A DNA stretch of 64,000 nucleotides from Lentzea sp. NBRC 105346. Lineage in GTDB: Bacteria; Actinomycetota; Actinomycetes; Mycobacteriales; Pseudonocardiaceae. Below, piece by piece: positions 27,766 through 37,101 of this stretch. The stretch covers positions 90,192 to 154,191 of the forward strand of contig NZ_BSTQ01000005.1 of assembly GCF_030269605.1 (NCBI RefSeq), read 5' to 3'. The notes beneath the pieces are model-generated. The model was not told the DNA's origin. It was given only the letters and a program-made list of their open reading frames with translations, and did no database searches. The translations under genes and the position numbers were made by a program. Position 1 is the stretch's first letter. The number at the start of each line of letters is the position of its first letter.

Positions 27766-30664
27766 TCTCTTCGAGGAGGCGCGAACACTCCTCGTAGATC
27801 AACCGGTGCGAGGTCGACCTGCTGCCATCCAGTGCCTGTTCGGCGTAGACCTGCGCCATGTCCGCCGAACCCAGCCGGAGATGCAGGCGGGCCAACGCCA
27901 CCAGCGTGTCCCACCGCCCACGCGGATGGGACTCGGACGACGCCAGCGCCGCCCGCAGCTCGGTCATCGCGTCGTCGTACCGGCCGAGCCGGAAGTACGT
28001 GGTGCCCAGCACGTGCCGCGCGCTCGTCTGGGTGCGCGGCATGCCGATCCGGGTGGAGATGGCGAGCGACTCGCGTGCCGTGAGCAGGGCGTCCTCGAAC
28101 CGGTCGAGGTCGCGGTAGGCACCCGCGAGGTTCGCCAGGCACCCCGCCTCCTCGACGGGTTCACTGTGCTGACGGCAGAGTTCGAGCCCGGTGAGGTAGT
28201 GCTCGACGGCCCGGTCGAGCAGGCCCAGCGCCTGCGCCGACCGGCCCGCGTGCGTCTCGCCGAGCATGACGCCCCACCGCAGTCCCGCGCGGTGCGCGAC
28301 CGCGATGGACTCGGTGTGCAGCTCGTAAGCCCGGTCCAGCTCGCCCAGTTCCCAGTGCACGTCGCCGTACACGGCCAGCGCGGGCACTCGGGAGGGCAGG
28401 TCGTCGGCCAGCTCCAGCGCCTGCCGGTAGCACTCGGCGCTGTCCGGCAACCGGCCCATCGAGATGTACGTGCGGCCGAAGTTGGCCATCAGCGCGCAGC
28501 GCAACGCGGGCACCCCGGCCTCGACGATCGGGCGCGCCTCCTCCAGCAACGCCAGCGCCCGCTTGTACTCGCACTGGCTCCAGTACGCGGCGGCCAGTCC
28601 CATCAACCCGTACGCCTGGCCCGCCGCGTCGTTCACGCGGCGCGCGCCGGCGAGCACGGCCTCGGTCGTGCCGATCCACTCGACGATCGTCCGATGCCGC
28701 TCGAACTGGGTGCTCAGCGCGACGCACAGCTGGGTCGCGACGCGGATGTCCCCGCGCTGCGCGGCTTCCCGCGTCGCCGCGACGAGGTTCGCCGTCTCGT
28801 CGTCGAGCCAGGTGATCGCGGACTTCTCGTCGGCGAACTCCGTCCGCGGCCCGTCGAGCACGTCGCGGTAGGGCCGCGGGTCGAGCGCCCTGATCACGTC
28901 GCGCGCGATCAACCCGTAGTGCCGGGACAACCGTTCCAGCGCGAAGTTCCGTTCCGCCAACGGATCCTCGTCGCGGCAGCGTTCGAACGCGCACAGCCGC
29001 AGCAGGTCGTGGAACGTGAACCGGCCGGACCGGTGCTCGTCGACGAGATGCGCCGCGGCCAGCGTCTGCAACGCGCTCACCGCGTCCCGCAGGCTCACGT
29101 CCGCCAGCGCCGCGACCGCGGGCGCCGTCACGTCCCGGCCGGGCACCAGACCCATGAGCCGGAAGACCTTGCGCGGCAACGGTTCCAGCGCCGCATAGGA
29201 GAGGTCGATCGCGGCCCGCACGGCCGTATCCGGGTCTCCGGGCACGGTGAGCGCGGCGAGCCGGTCACCCGTGCGCAGCTCCGTCACGTACTCGGCGATG
29301 CCGCGCCCCGGCCGGGCGAGCAGGTTGGCGGCGGCGATGCGCAACGCCAGCGGCAGCCGCGCGCATAGCTCGACCAGCTCGCGCACGGCGTCGGGTTCGG
29401 CGCTGATCCGGGCCGGGCCGAGCACCTGTTCGAGCACACCGCGCGCGTCCACCCGGCTGAGCACGTCCAGCACGAGCCGCTGGGCGCCGTCGCGCGCGAC
29501 GAGGCCGTCGAGGCGGTTGCGGCTGGTGATCAACACGAGGCAGCCGGGTGTGCCGGGCAGCAGCGGCCGCACCTGTTCGGCGTCGAAAGCGTTGTCCAGC
29601 AACACGAGCACGCGCCGGTCCGCGAGCTCGGAGCGGTACGCGGCCGCCGCGGTCTCGACGTCGACGGACTTGCCCGCGTCGACGCCGAGCGAGCCCAGCA
29701 TCCGTTCCAGCGCCTGCACCGGTGTGAGCGGCGAGCCCGCGCCATGCCCGCGCAGGTTCAGGTACAGCTGACCGTCCGGGAAGTTCGCCCGGACGCGGTG
29801 CGCCCAATGCACGGCCAGCGCCGTCTTTCCGACCCCCGCGGTGCCCGCGATCGCCGACACCACCACGGTCGTGGACGCGCCGCCGAGCACATCGTCCAGC
29901 AGGCGCAACATCTCCTCGCGGCCGGTGAACCCGCGAACGTCCGCGGGCAGTTGCGCGACGACGCGACGTGGTGCGTCCAGGGCTGCGTCCTGGTTGAGGA
30001 TCTCCAGGTGCAACCGGCGCAGGTCACTTCCGGGCAGCAGCCCCAGCTCCTCGTCGAGAATGCGCCGGCCGTCCTCGTAGACCTGCAACGCCTCCGCCTG
30101 CCGACCGGCGCGGTACAGCGCCATCATCAGCATCCCGCGCGACTCCTCGCGGAACGGGTGATCGGCGACCAGCGCGCGCAGGGTCGCGACCGCGGTCTTG
30201 TGCCTGCCCGCCGCGAGCTCGTCCGCGGCCAGCCCCTCCTGCGCGGCGAACCACGTCTCCAGCAGCCGGCCGCGCACCGCCTCCGCGTCGCTCAGTTCGC
30301 CGAACGGCCGGCCCCGCCACAGGTCCAGCGCCTCGCCGAACCGCCGGTCCCGTACGTGATCCTCGAACAGGAACATGTCGAGCTCGTTGCGCGCGACGTC
30401 GATGCGATATCCGCCCTGGCCGCTGGCGATCCGGTCCTCCTCGATCAGCCGCCGCAGCTCCCAGACGTAGGTCTTGGTGTTCGCCACCGCCGAGCGCGGC
30501 GGTCGCTCGCCCCACACGGCGTCGATCAACTGCTCGACGCGCACCCACTCGTTGGCGTGCACGAGCAGGGCGGACAGCAACACCCGTTGTTTCGCCGCAC
30601 GGAGGACGACCGGTGTGCCGTCCGATCGGGCGACGCCGACGGCACCCAGCACTCGGAAGAACAC
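27743..30664 (-). CDS. SARP/AfsR-family transcriptional regulator with NB-ARC and TPR
   Basis: A 973-residue regulator of the AfsR/DnrI/RedD class. An OmpR-type winged helix (residues 1-90, LLSALLVHANEWVRVEQLIDAVWG) is followed by a bacterial transcriptional activation domain (about 95-245), an NB-ARC ATPase with P-loop GTAGVGKTAL near 278 and a Walker B-like VLVLLDNAF, and C-terminal tetratricopeptide repeats. Such proteins activate secondary-metabolite or global genes. The start was set at GTG 30664, where the DNA-binding domain begins; the frame is open 40 codons further with unlike sequence. No biosynthetic cluster lies in the window, so its targets are unknown. Confidence 0.85.
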   Translation of the reverse strand: MFFRVLGAVGVARSDGTPVVLRAAKQRVLLSALLVHANEWVRVEQLIDAVWGERPPRSAVANTKTYVWELRRLIEEDRIASGQGGYRIDVARNELDMFLFEDHVRDRRFGEALDLWRGRPFGELSDAEAVRGRLLETWFAAQEGLAADELAAGRHKTAVATLRALVADHPFREESRGMLMMALYRAGRQAEALQVYEDGRRILDEELGLLPGSDLRRLHLEILNQDAALDAPRRVVAQLPADVRGFTGREEMLRLLDDVLGGASTTVVVSAIAGTAGVGKTALAVHWAHRVRANFPDGQLYLNLRGHGAGSPLTPVQALERMLGSLGVDAGKSVDVETAAAAYRSELADRRVLVLLDNAFDAEQVRPLLPGTPGCLVLITSRNRLDGLVARDGAQRLVLDVLSRVDARGVLEQVLGPARISAEPDAVRELVELCARLPLALRIAAANLLARPGRGIAEYVTELRTGDRLAALTVPGDPDTAVRAAIDLSYAALEPLPRKVFRLMGLVPGRDVTAPAVAALADVSLRDAVSALQTLAAAHLVDEHRSGRFTFHDLLRLCAFERCRDEDPLAERNFALERLSRHYGLIARDVIRALDPRPYRDVLDGPRTEFADEKSAITWLDDETANLVAATREAAQRGDIRVATQLCVALSTQFERHRTIVEWIGTTEAVLAGARRVNDAAGQAYGLMGLAAAYWSQCEYKRALALLEEARPIVEAGVPALRCALMANFGRTYISMGRLPDSAECYRQALELADDLPSRVPALAVYGDVHWELGELDRAYELHTESIAVAHRAGLRWGVMLGETHAGRSAQALGLLDRAVEHYLTGLELCRQHSEPVEEAGCLANLAGAYRDLDRFEDALLTARESLAISTRIGMPRTQTSARHVLGTTYFRLGRYDDAMTELRAALASSESHPRGRWDTLVALARLHLRLGSADMAQVYAEQALDGSRSTSHRLIYEECSRLLEEITSARSG

Positions 30665-30846
30665 CGGAAAAGGGTGGCACACACCACACCGACCTGCCGA
30701 TGTACCGGCGATGTACCGCCATCCGGGACCGTTCCAGCCGGGGAACCCTCCCGTCCAGGGGGTGGGAGGGCTCCCTGCCGTCAAACGAGGAGGGGCTCAC
30801 CGTGTGGTTCTGGCGCTGGGAACCGTTGGCCTGCCGGATGCGGCCG

Positions 30847-31249
30847 CTACGACGCGGGGGCTGCTGGCGCGCCCGCGTTCGATGAATCCGGCCCCGATCG
30901 GCCGAGGTGATGCTGGATCTCGTCGAAGAAGGCGGTCTTGGCTCGGGTGTAGTCGTCGTAGTCGGGGTCGTCCGCATGCGTCTCGGCGAGCGCGATCTTC
31001 AGTTCCTGGTACCGCGCGCGCTGGTCCGGGTTCGCGATGAGCCAGTCACGGAACCGCACGGTGTACCTGCCGAACGGCGAATCCGGCACCTGCTCGGTCC
31101 CGCGTGGGTTGTCCCTCCGCACGCCGGGAGAGTCCGGCCTGCTGCCGTGCGCGCGCTCGAACCCGGCACCGGCCAGCAGCGGGTCGAGCACTCCAGCCTG
31201 CGTTCGGCGATTCGCGCCACTCGGCGTCGTACGGCTCGATGCCGATCAC
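30847..31249 (-). pseudogene. GrpB-family gene remnant
   Basis: An intact GrpB-like start (MIGIEPYDAEW, from 31249) breaks off within about 15 codons. A second frame continues with DPLLAGAGFERAHG and the family's C-terminal block FRDWLIANPDQRARYQELK and YTRAKTAFFDEI. Intact GrpB proteins are about 170-190 residues; the central part, with the DHIGSTSVPGL-type motif, is missing. A frame change plus internal deletions make this a relic of the GrpB/UPF0157 nucleotidyltransferase-fold family. Confidence 0.7.
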
Positions 31250-31259
31250 GCCACCATGT

Positions 31260-34200
31260 CTAGCGGAAGTCCCGGGAGCGGGACGGAATCCGCAGGTCCA
31301 GGTGCTGCAGCCGATCCGCCTGCAGGCTGATCACCCCTTCGGCCGCCTCGACGATCCCGCGCACGAGCAGCGCCGAGCTGGTCCGGGCCACGCGCCGGTA
31401 CTTCGCCCACAGACCGGTGGTGCACACGACGTTCACCATGCCGGTCTCGTCCTCGATGTTGAGGAACGTGACCCCGCCCGCGGTCGCCGGCCGCTGCCGG
31501 TGCGTCACGGCGCCGCCGATCAGCACACGCATGCCGGGCTCCACAGAGGACAGTGCGGCGGTGGGCAGCGCGCCCAGCGAATCGAGGTAGGAGCGGACGA
31601 ACTGGGTCGGGAAGCTGTCCGGTGACAGGCCGGTCGCCCACACGTCGGCGGCGGCGAGCTCGATGGAGTCCATGCCGGGCAGCGCGGGGGCGACGGTGCC
31701 GACCTCGGTGCCGGGCAGGCGGTCCGGGCGGATCGCGGCGACCGCGCCCGCCGCCCACAGCGCCTCGCGGCGTTCGAGGCGGAAGCAGCCGAACGCGCCC
31801 GCGGTGGCCAGTGCCTCGACCTGTGCGGTGGTGAGCTGCACCCGTTCACCGAAGTCGACCATGTCGCGGAACGGTTGCGCGGCAACGATTCTGTCCGCGA
31901 TCTTCGTGCTGATCGTGCGCACGGAGTCCAGGCCGATGCGCACGGCCTGCTTGGCGTCGACCACCTCGAGGGTCGCGTGCTGCAGCGAGGCGTTGACGTC
32001 CGGGCCGAGCACGGTCACGCCGTGCCTGCGCGCGTCGGCGACCAGCGACTGCGGCGAGTAGAAGCCCATCGGCTGCGCGCGCAGCAGGGCCGCGCAGAAC
32101 GCCGCCGGGTAGTAGAGCTTGAACCACGCGCTCACGAACACCAGATGCGCGAACGAAAGCGCGTGACTTTCCGGAAAGCCGAAGTTGGCGAACGCCAGCA
32201 GCTTCTCGTAGATCCGGCCGGCCAGCTCCTCGCCGATCTCGTTCCGGGCACAACCGGCGTAGAACCGCTCGCGCAGGCGTTCCATGCGGGCCGTGGACCG
32301 CTTTGCGCCCATCGCGCGACGCAGTTCGTCCGCCTCGGCCGCGGTGAAGTCGGCGACGTCGACCGCGATCTGCATCAGCTGTTCCTGGAACAGCGGCACG
32401 CCGTAGGTCTTCTCCAGCGCGTTGGCCAGCAACGGATGGTCGTGCTCCCACTTCTCCAGCTTGTTGCGCCGCCGGATGTACGGGTGCACCGAGCCGCCCT
32501 GGATCGGGCCCGGCCGGATCAGCGCGACCTCGACCACCAGGTCGTAGAACTCCCGCGGTTTCAACCGCGGCAGCGTCGCCATCTGCGCGCGGCTTTCCAC
32601 CTGGAAGACGCCAACGGAGTCGGCCTGCTGCAACATCAGGTAGACGTTCTGGTCGGTGAGGTCGATCTTCCACATGTCGACGACCAGGTCCTCGTGCTCG
32701 CGCACCAGGTCGATCGCGTAGTGCAGCGCGGAGAGCATGCCGAGGCCGAGCAGGTCGAACTTGACCAGCCCGATCGACGCGCAGTCGTCCTTGTCCCACT
32801 GGAGAACCGTGCGCTTGTCCATGCGCGCGCGTTCCACCGGGCACACCTCGCTCACCGGCCGGTCGCAGATGACCATGCCGCCGGAGTGGATGCCGAGGTG
32901 ACGCGGGAAGTTCTCCAGCTGTGCGGCCAGCTGCAGCACCGACATCGGGATGTCGCAGTCGTCCGTCGTGGTGCGCAACGGGCCCCAGCGGTCGATCTGC
33001 TTGCTCCACGCGTCCTGCTGGCCGGGGCTGTGCCCGAGCGCGCGCGCCATGTCGCGCACCGCGGACTTCGCCCGGTAGCTGATCACGTTCGCGACCTGCG
33101 CGGCGTGCCTGCGGCCGTACTTGTTGAAGACGTACTGGATGACCTCCTCGCGCCGGTCCGACTCGATGTCCAGGTCGATGTCCGGCGGGCCGTCGCGTGC
33201 GGGCGCGAGGAAGCGTTCGAAGAGCAGCCCGAACCGCACCGAGTCGACGTTCGTGATGCCCAGCGCGAAGCACACCGCCGAGTTCGCCGCCGATCCCCGG
33301 CCCTGGCACAGGATGTCGTGGCGCACGCAGAAGTCGACAATGTCGTGCACGACGAGGAAGTAGCCGGGGAAGCCGAGCTGCTCGATGACCCTCAGCTCGT
33401 GCTCGATCTGCCGGTACGCCGCGGGGTTCTCGGCCGGCGTGCCGTACCGGACGGCCGCGCCGCGGTAGGTGAGCTGCCGCAGGTGCGAGTTCTCGTCGAG
33501 TCCCTCGGGCACGTCGAACGGCGGCAGGTTCGGCGCGACCAGCTTCAGGTCGAACGTGCACTGCATGCCGAGCAGCGCGGCGCGCTGCACCGCACCGGGG
33601 AAGCGCTCGAACCGGCGCGCCATCTCCTCGCCGGACCGCAGGAACGCCGCGGGCGCGGGCGGCAGCCAGCCCGCCATCTCGTCCAGGCTGCGCCGCGCGC
33701 GCACGGCGGCCATCGCCGCGGCCAGCCGTCCCCGCGGCATGGTCGCGTAGTGCACGGCGTTGGTCGCGACCGTGGGCAGACCGAGGTCGCGCGCCATCGC
33801 GTCGAGCAGGTCGTTGCGCGTGCTGTCGTCCGGATAACCGTGATCGACCAGTTCGACGTACACCCGGTCACGGCCGAACAGATCGACGAGCCTGCGCATC
33901 TCCCCGACCGCGGCGGCCGGCCCGTCGAGGTCGAGCGCGCGCCGCACGGCGCCCTTGCGGCACCCGGTGAGCACCACGACGTGGTCGCGCGTGTCCTCGG
34001 CGACCTCCTCCAGCCGGTAGACGGGCTTGCCCTTCTCGCTGTCGCGGGCGAGCTGGCCGGTGGTGATCGTGCGGCACAGCCGGTGGTAGCCCTCCTGCCG
34101 GTTGGCCAGCAACAGCAGGTGGTCGCCTTCGGGGTCCGGGACACCGTTGGGCACGTTCTCCAGGCCGAGGCTCAGCTCGGCGCCGAAGACCGTCTTCACG

Positions 34201-34553
34201 CCGAGTTCCTTGGCGGCCTCGGCGAACCGGACCACGCCGTACATCCCGTCGTGGTCGGTCAGCGCGATCGCGTCCAGTCCCAGCTGCTGCGCGCGTTCGA
34301 CCAGTTCCTCGGGATGGCTGGCGCCGTCGAGGAAGCTGAAGTTGGAGTGGCAGTGCAGTTCGGCGTACGGCACGCGGGCGCGGGTCGTGTCCCGCTCGTC
34401 GACCCTGAGCTCGAACTCCGGTGGCGCGACGTAGCGTTCGCGGTGGTGTGTCCACGCCGGACTGTCACCGCCGTCTCCCGGTTGTTTCCAGGGTTTGCCG
34501 GAAAGCGCCCGTTCGAGCTCCTTCCAGCGGACGGGCGGGTTGTTCCACCCCAT
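31260..34553 (-). CDS. dnaE2: Error-prone DNA polymerase III alpha subunit DnaE2
   Basis: The 1097-residue damage-induced replicative-type polymerase that extends past lesions as the catalytic core of the ImuA'-ImuB-DnaE2 mutasome. An N-terminal PHP domain (ELHCHSNFSFLDGASHPEEL) is followed by the C-family polymerase core with catalytic acids in PDIDLDIESDRRE, fingers, a helix-hairpin-helix and a C-terminal OB fold. The N-terminal MGWNNPPVRWKELERAL is characteristic of DnaE2 rather than DnaE1. Its ATG shares the A of the microprotein stop (TGATG), so translation is coupled. The operon carries a LexA box in front of imuA'. Confidence 0.95.
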   Translation of the reverse strand: MGWNNPPVRWKELERALSGKPWKQPGDGGDSPAWTHHRERYVAPPEFELRVDERDTTRARVPYAELHCHSNFSFLDGASHPEELVERAQQLGLDAIALTDHDGMYGVVRFAEAAKELGVKTVFGAELSLGLENVPNGVPDPEGDHLLLLANRQEGYHRLCRTITTGQLARDSEKGKPVYRLEEVAEDTRDHVVVLTGCRKGAVRRALDLDGPAAAVGEMRRLVDLFGRDRVYVELVDHGYPDDSTRNDLLDAMARDLGLPTVATNAVHYATMPRGRLAAAMAAVRARRSLDEMAGWLPPAPAAFLRSGEEMARRFERFPGAVQRAALLGMQCTFDLKLVAPNLPPFDVPEGLDENSHLRQLTYRGAAVRYGTPAENPAAYRQIEHELRVIEQLGFPGYFLVVHDIVDFCVRHDILCQGRGSAANSAVCFALGITNVDSVRFGLLFERFLAPARDGPPDIDLDIESDRREEVIQYVFNKYGRRHAAQVANVISYRAKSAVRDMARALGHSPGQQDAWSKQIDRWGPLRTTTDDCDIPMSVLQLAAQLENFPRHLGIHSGGMVICDRPVSEVCPVERARMDKRTVLQWDKDDCASIGLVKFDLLGLGMLSALHYAIDLVREHEDLVVDMWKIDLTDQNVYLMLQQADSVGVFQVESRAQMATLPRLKPREFYDLVVEVALIRPGPIQGGSVHPYIRRRNKLEKWEHDHPLLANALEKTYGVPLFQEQLMQIAVDVADFTAAEADELRRAMGAKRSTARMERLRERFYAGCARNEIGEELAGRIYEKLLAFANFGFPESHALSFAHLVFVSAWFKLYYPAAFCAALLRAQPMGFYSPQSLVADARRHGVTVLGPDVNASLQHATLEVVDAKQAVRIGLDSVRTISTKIADRIVAAQPFRDMVDFGERVQLTTAQVEALATAGAFGCFRLERREALWAAGAVAAIRPDRLPGTEVGTVAPALPGMDSIELAAADVWATGLSPDSFPTQFVRSYLDSLGALPTAALSSVEPGMRVLIGGAVTHRQRPATAGGVTFLNIEDETGMVNVVCTTGLWAKYRRVARTSSALLVRGIVEAAEGVISLQADRLQHLDLRIPSRSRDFR

Positions 34554-34657
34554 CAGTCCACTGCCGGCCTGGGGAACGGAATCACGTTGTCCGGCAAGGG
34601 TTCCCAGCCGAACTCGATCAGGTAGGCGGCGTCCTGGATCTCGGCGTCGTCGTTCAT
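34553..34657 (-). CDS. 34-residue microprotein between imuB and dnaE2
   Basis: This short gene encodes 34 residues (MNDDAEIQDAAYLIEFGW, then EPLPDNVIPFPRPAVD). Its ATG overlaps the imuB stop as TGATG and its own stop overlaps the dnaE2 start in the same way, so it is locked into the mutasome operon by coupled translation on both sides. The sequence is acidic at the start and ends in a Pro/Phe/Arg-rich tail. No known domain is recognised. It may be an accessory subunit, or a spacer that lets ribosomes pass from imuB to dnaE2. I cannot name its function. Confidence 0.75.
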   Translation of the reverse strand: MNDDAEIQDAAYLIEFGWEPLPDNVIPFPRPAVD

Positions 34658-36165
34658 CAGTCGTACACCCCTTCCACTGCCCACCTGCCGTCCTCGCGAA
34701 CGAGCAGGAAAGCCGTTTCTCCCGCGATGACCTGCATCCGCGCGGCGCGTCGCGCCGTCTCGGGGTCCCACCAGCGTTCGTCCACCGGCCACGGACCCGA
34801 CCACGCAGCCACGTCCAGGGACGGCCCGCCGTTCAACGCGAATCGGTGCGGAATTCCGGTGAGGTCGTTGCGTCCGGTCACAACAACGTCTTGACCAGCG
34901 GCGTCGGTAAGTGTGGCCGGTTGGCTCTTCACCGTTGCCGGAGAAGGCCCGTTGAGCCGTCCGGGCCAAGGCTGGTCCGGGTCGTGGCGCGGGGTCTTCT
35001 CGTCCCCCCACGGCACCAACCTGACCTGGTCCTCCGGCCCCCGCCCGCCGCCGAGCACCGGGGTGAGCACACCGTCCGGCCCGAGCAAACCCTGCACGTG
35101 CACGAACGCCCGCGCGGCCTTCTCCGCGCCCGCGTCGTGGCCCCACAACCCGAGCTGCAGCGCCGCCGCGTCGATGACCTCCTCGGGAACCAGCCTCAGC
35201 AGGTGCACGCCGGCCGTCAGGGTGTTGTTGGTGAGCCAGCCGTCGAGCTGCCAGCGCACCCGGTCCGCGATTCCCTTGGGGGTCAACGGTTCCGCGCACC
35301 GCCACACGCGGTGCACCTCTTCACCGTGCTCCGTGCGCGCGTGGATGCCCAGCCTCATGCATGCCTGTGCTCTTTCGTTCAGCTCGGCGTGCAGCCGTTC
35401 CGCGAGTGCCTTCGCGGCGAACGCGGCCTGGTCGACGCGTTCCACCGGCGGGTCGAAGTGCTGCGTCACCTCCAGGTCCTCCACCGGTTTCCGCTTGGCG
35501 AGCGGCCGCTCGTCCAGGCCCCTCGCGTTTTTGTGGGCCTGAACCGCGAGCCCGCCGAACCGGTCCGCGACCTTGCGCTCGTCCAACTGCGCGAACGCCC
35601 CGAGCGTGCGGATGCCCAGGCGCCGCAACAGGTCCACCAGGTCGGGCTCCGTCAGCTCCTGGATGCCCAGCGGGGCCAGGAACTCCGCGCTCCGGTTTCT
35701 TGCGACGATCACTCCTCTGTGGGCCGCCTTCGTCGCGGCGAACAGGCCGTCGGCGATCCCCACCTGCGCCTCGACGCCCGTGGTCTGGGCGACGTGGTCC
35801 ACGAGGCGCTCGGCCGCGTTCTCTTCTCCTTCGAAGTAGCCCGCGGGGCCTTGTGCGGCGACGGCGATCAGTCCTGGGCGGATCACCTCGATACCTGGTG
35901 CGAGTTCCTCGACGGCCGCGGCCACCGGTTCGAACAGGCGGGCGTCACGGGTCGGGTCCGCTTCGAAGATCTTCAACTCCGGGCAGCGTTCCTGGGCCTG
36001 GCGTTTGCGCATGCCTCGGCGTACGCCTTCGGTTCTCGCGATCGCCGAGCAGGACGTGATCTCGTTGCCTCTCGCGACTGCGGCCGGGATGTGCGGCAGC
36101 AGGTTCTCGGCAGCCGCGGCGGCGATGACTGGCCAGTCCGGGCACCACACGATCAGCAGGCGCAT
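34657..36165 (-). CDS. imuB: Mutasome adaptor ImuB, Y-family polymerase-like
   Basis: A 502-residue Y-family DNA polymerase homologue that lacks polymerase activity in known members and tethers DnaE2 to the sliding clamp. The start MRLLIVWCPDWPV replaces the catalytic DxD region of true polymerases. QLGLWG near residue 350 matches the beta-clamp-binding motif (QLPLWG in mycobacterial ImuB). The C-terminal ~150 residues are the ImuB-specific tail. ATG 36165 has GGAGG five bases upstream. It sits between imuA' (43-base gap) and the microprotein. Confidence 0.9.
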   Translation of the reverse strand: MRLLIVWCPDWPVIAAAAAENLLPHIPAAVARGNEITSCSAIARTEGVRRGMRKRQAQERCPELKIFEADPTRDARLFEPVAAAVEELAPGIEVIRPGLIAVAAQGPAGYFEGEENAAERLVDHVAQTTGVEAQVGIADGLFAATKAAHRGVIVARNRSAEFLAPLGIQELTEPDLVDLLRRLGIRTLGAFAQLDERKVADRFGGLAVQAHKNARGLDERPLAKRKPVEDLEVTQHFDPPVERVDQAAFAAKALAERLHAELNERAQACMRLGIHARTEHGEEVHRVWRCAEPLTPKGIADRVRWQLDGWLTNNTLTAGVHLLRLVPEEVIDAAALQLGLWGHDAGAEKAARAFVHVQGLLGPDGVLTPVLGGGRGPEDQVRLVPWGDEKTPRHDPDQPWPGRLNGPSPATVKSQPATLTDAAGQDVVVTGRNDLTGIPHRFALNGGPSLDVAAWSGPWPVDERWWDPETARRAARMQVIAGETAFLLVREDGRWAVEGVYD

Positions 36166-36208
36166 GGCGTCCTCCGTCGGGCCGGCGCTCCGGACCAGTC
36201 GTCGCCCG

Positions 36209-36931
36209 TCACGGCACCCATGCCAGTTCCCCCTTGCTGTGCAAGAACTCGATGCGGCCGCCACCCACCAGATCCAGCTCAACCGTCCGCGGCCGAGCCG
36301 CCGCACCACGACCACTCGCACGCACCGTCAGCGCCTGATCTCGCAACTTGCCGTGCCCCCGGCCAAGCCCCTCCCAGCGCGAACCGACGACCTGCAACTC
36401 CACATCCGCCCCCGGCCAAGCCCCGAAGGCGAGCAGGACGGCCTTGCGTTGGCGCGCGCGGGCCGAGAGCCGGCGCGCGAGGCTCGGCGACAGCGACCTC
36501 GTGGCCTCCACTGCCACGAGGTCGATGCCGTCGAGCAGCGCCGCGACGACCGCGGCCGGGTCCCCACCCGGTCGCGGCACCAGCGCCAGCCGGTGCACCG
36601 CCACGCCCAGTTCGGCCGCGGCCAGGACACCGATGTGCGGCAGACCGACCACGGCCGCCCAGCAGCCGGTCGCGGTCGCGCCTGCCAGCAACGCGAGCAG
36701 CAGGGACGTCGAACCTCCCACCGACACCGTGCTGCCTCGTCGCAAGCCGCCCCACGGCAGCAGGTCCGCCAGTTCCCCGCGAACCGGCAGAACCCGCCCC
36801 GTGGCGTGGTCGGCAGTCGTCTCGGTCAGCTCGCTGGCCGGGTTCACCCCGAGCGCGACCAGCGTCGCCGTTGCCGACCTCGACACCTGCCAACCTCCCG
36901 TCCAGCCGTGAGCACCCCTGAACACGGCCAC
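36209..36931 (-). CDS. imuA': Mutasome accessory protein ImuA'
   Basis: A 240-residue RecA-like relative found only with imuB/dnaE2. The core resembles RecA strands (LRRGSTVSVGGSTSLLLALLAG, at the Walker A position but without GKT; LDGIDLVAVEA at Walker B), consistent with loss of ATPase function seen in this family. In mycobacteria it supports mutasome assembly through ImuB. The start is GTG 36931 or GTG 36886; no strong ribosome site is visible, and the LexA box 19 bases upstream of 36931 fits a nearly leaderless message. Confidence 0.85.
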   Translation of the reverse strand: MAVFRGAHGWTGGWQVSRSATATLVALGVNPASELTETTADHATGRVLPVRGELADLLPWGGLRRGSTVSVGGSTSLLLALLAGATATGCWAAVVGLPHIGVLAAAELGVAVHRLALVPRPGGDPAAVVAALLDGIDLVAVEATRSLSPSLARRLSARARQRKAVLLAFGAWPGADVELQVVGSRWEGLGRGHGKLRDQALTVRASGRGAAARPRTVELDLVGGGRIEFLHSKGELAWVP

Positions 36932-36949
36932 CGCGGGAAGTTCGGCGAC

Positions 36950-36965
36950 TCGAACATGCGTTCGA
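36950..36965. promoter_or_regulatory. LexA (SOS) box of the mutasome operon
   Basis: TCGAAC-ATGC-GTTCGA is a perfect match to the actinobacterial/Gram-positive LexA site (TCGAAC N4 GTTCGA). It stands just upstream of imuA', so DNA damage should derepress imuA', imuB, the microprotein and dnaE2 together. Confidence 0.9.
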
Positions 36966-37101
36966 ACAACGGGGACAGCCTAGCGCGCTATGCCACCCCG
37001 CTGTCAATGCCCCTGGTCGGGCGACATTGGGTCCACTCTGGGTAACCGCTGCGGCACACCGGATGACAAACTGCACGGCAAATCCACGAAGAGGAGGTCC
37101 G

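Noticed and set aside
31875..34625. A 916-codon frame on the plus strand over dnaE2
   Set aside because: It is the antisense shadow of a conserved polymerase gene and its translation is low-complexity Arg/Val/Glu.
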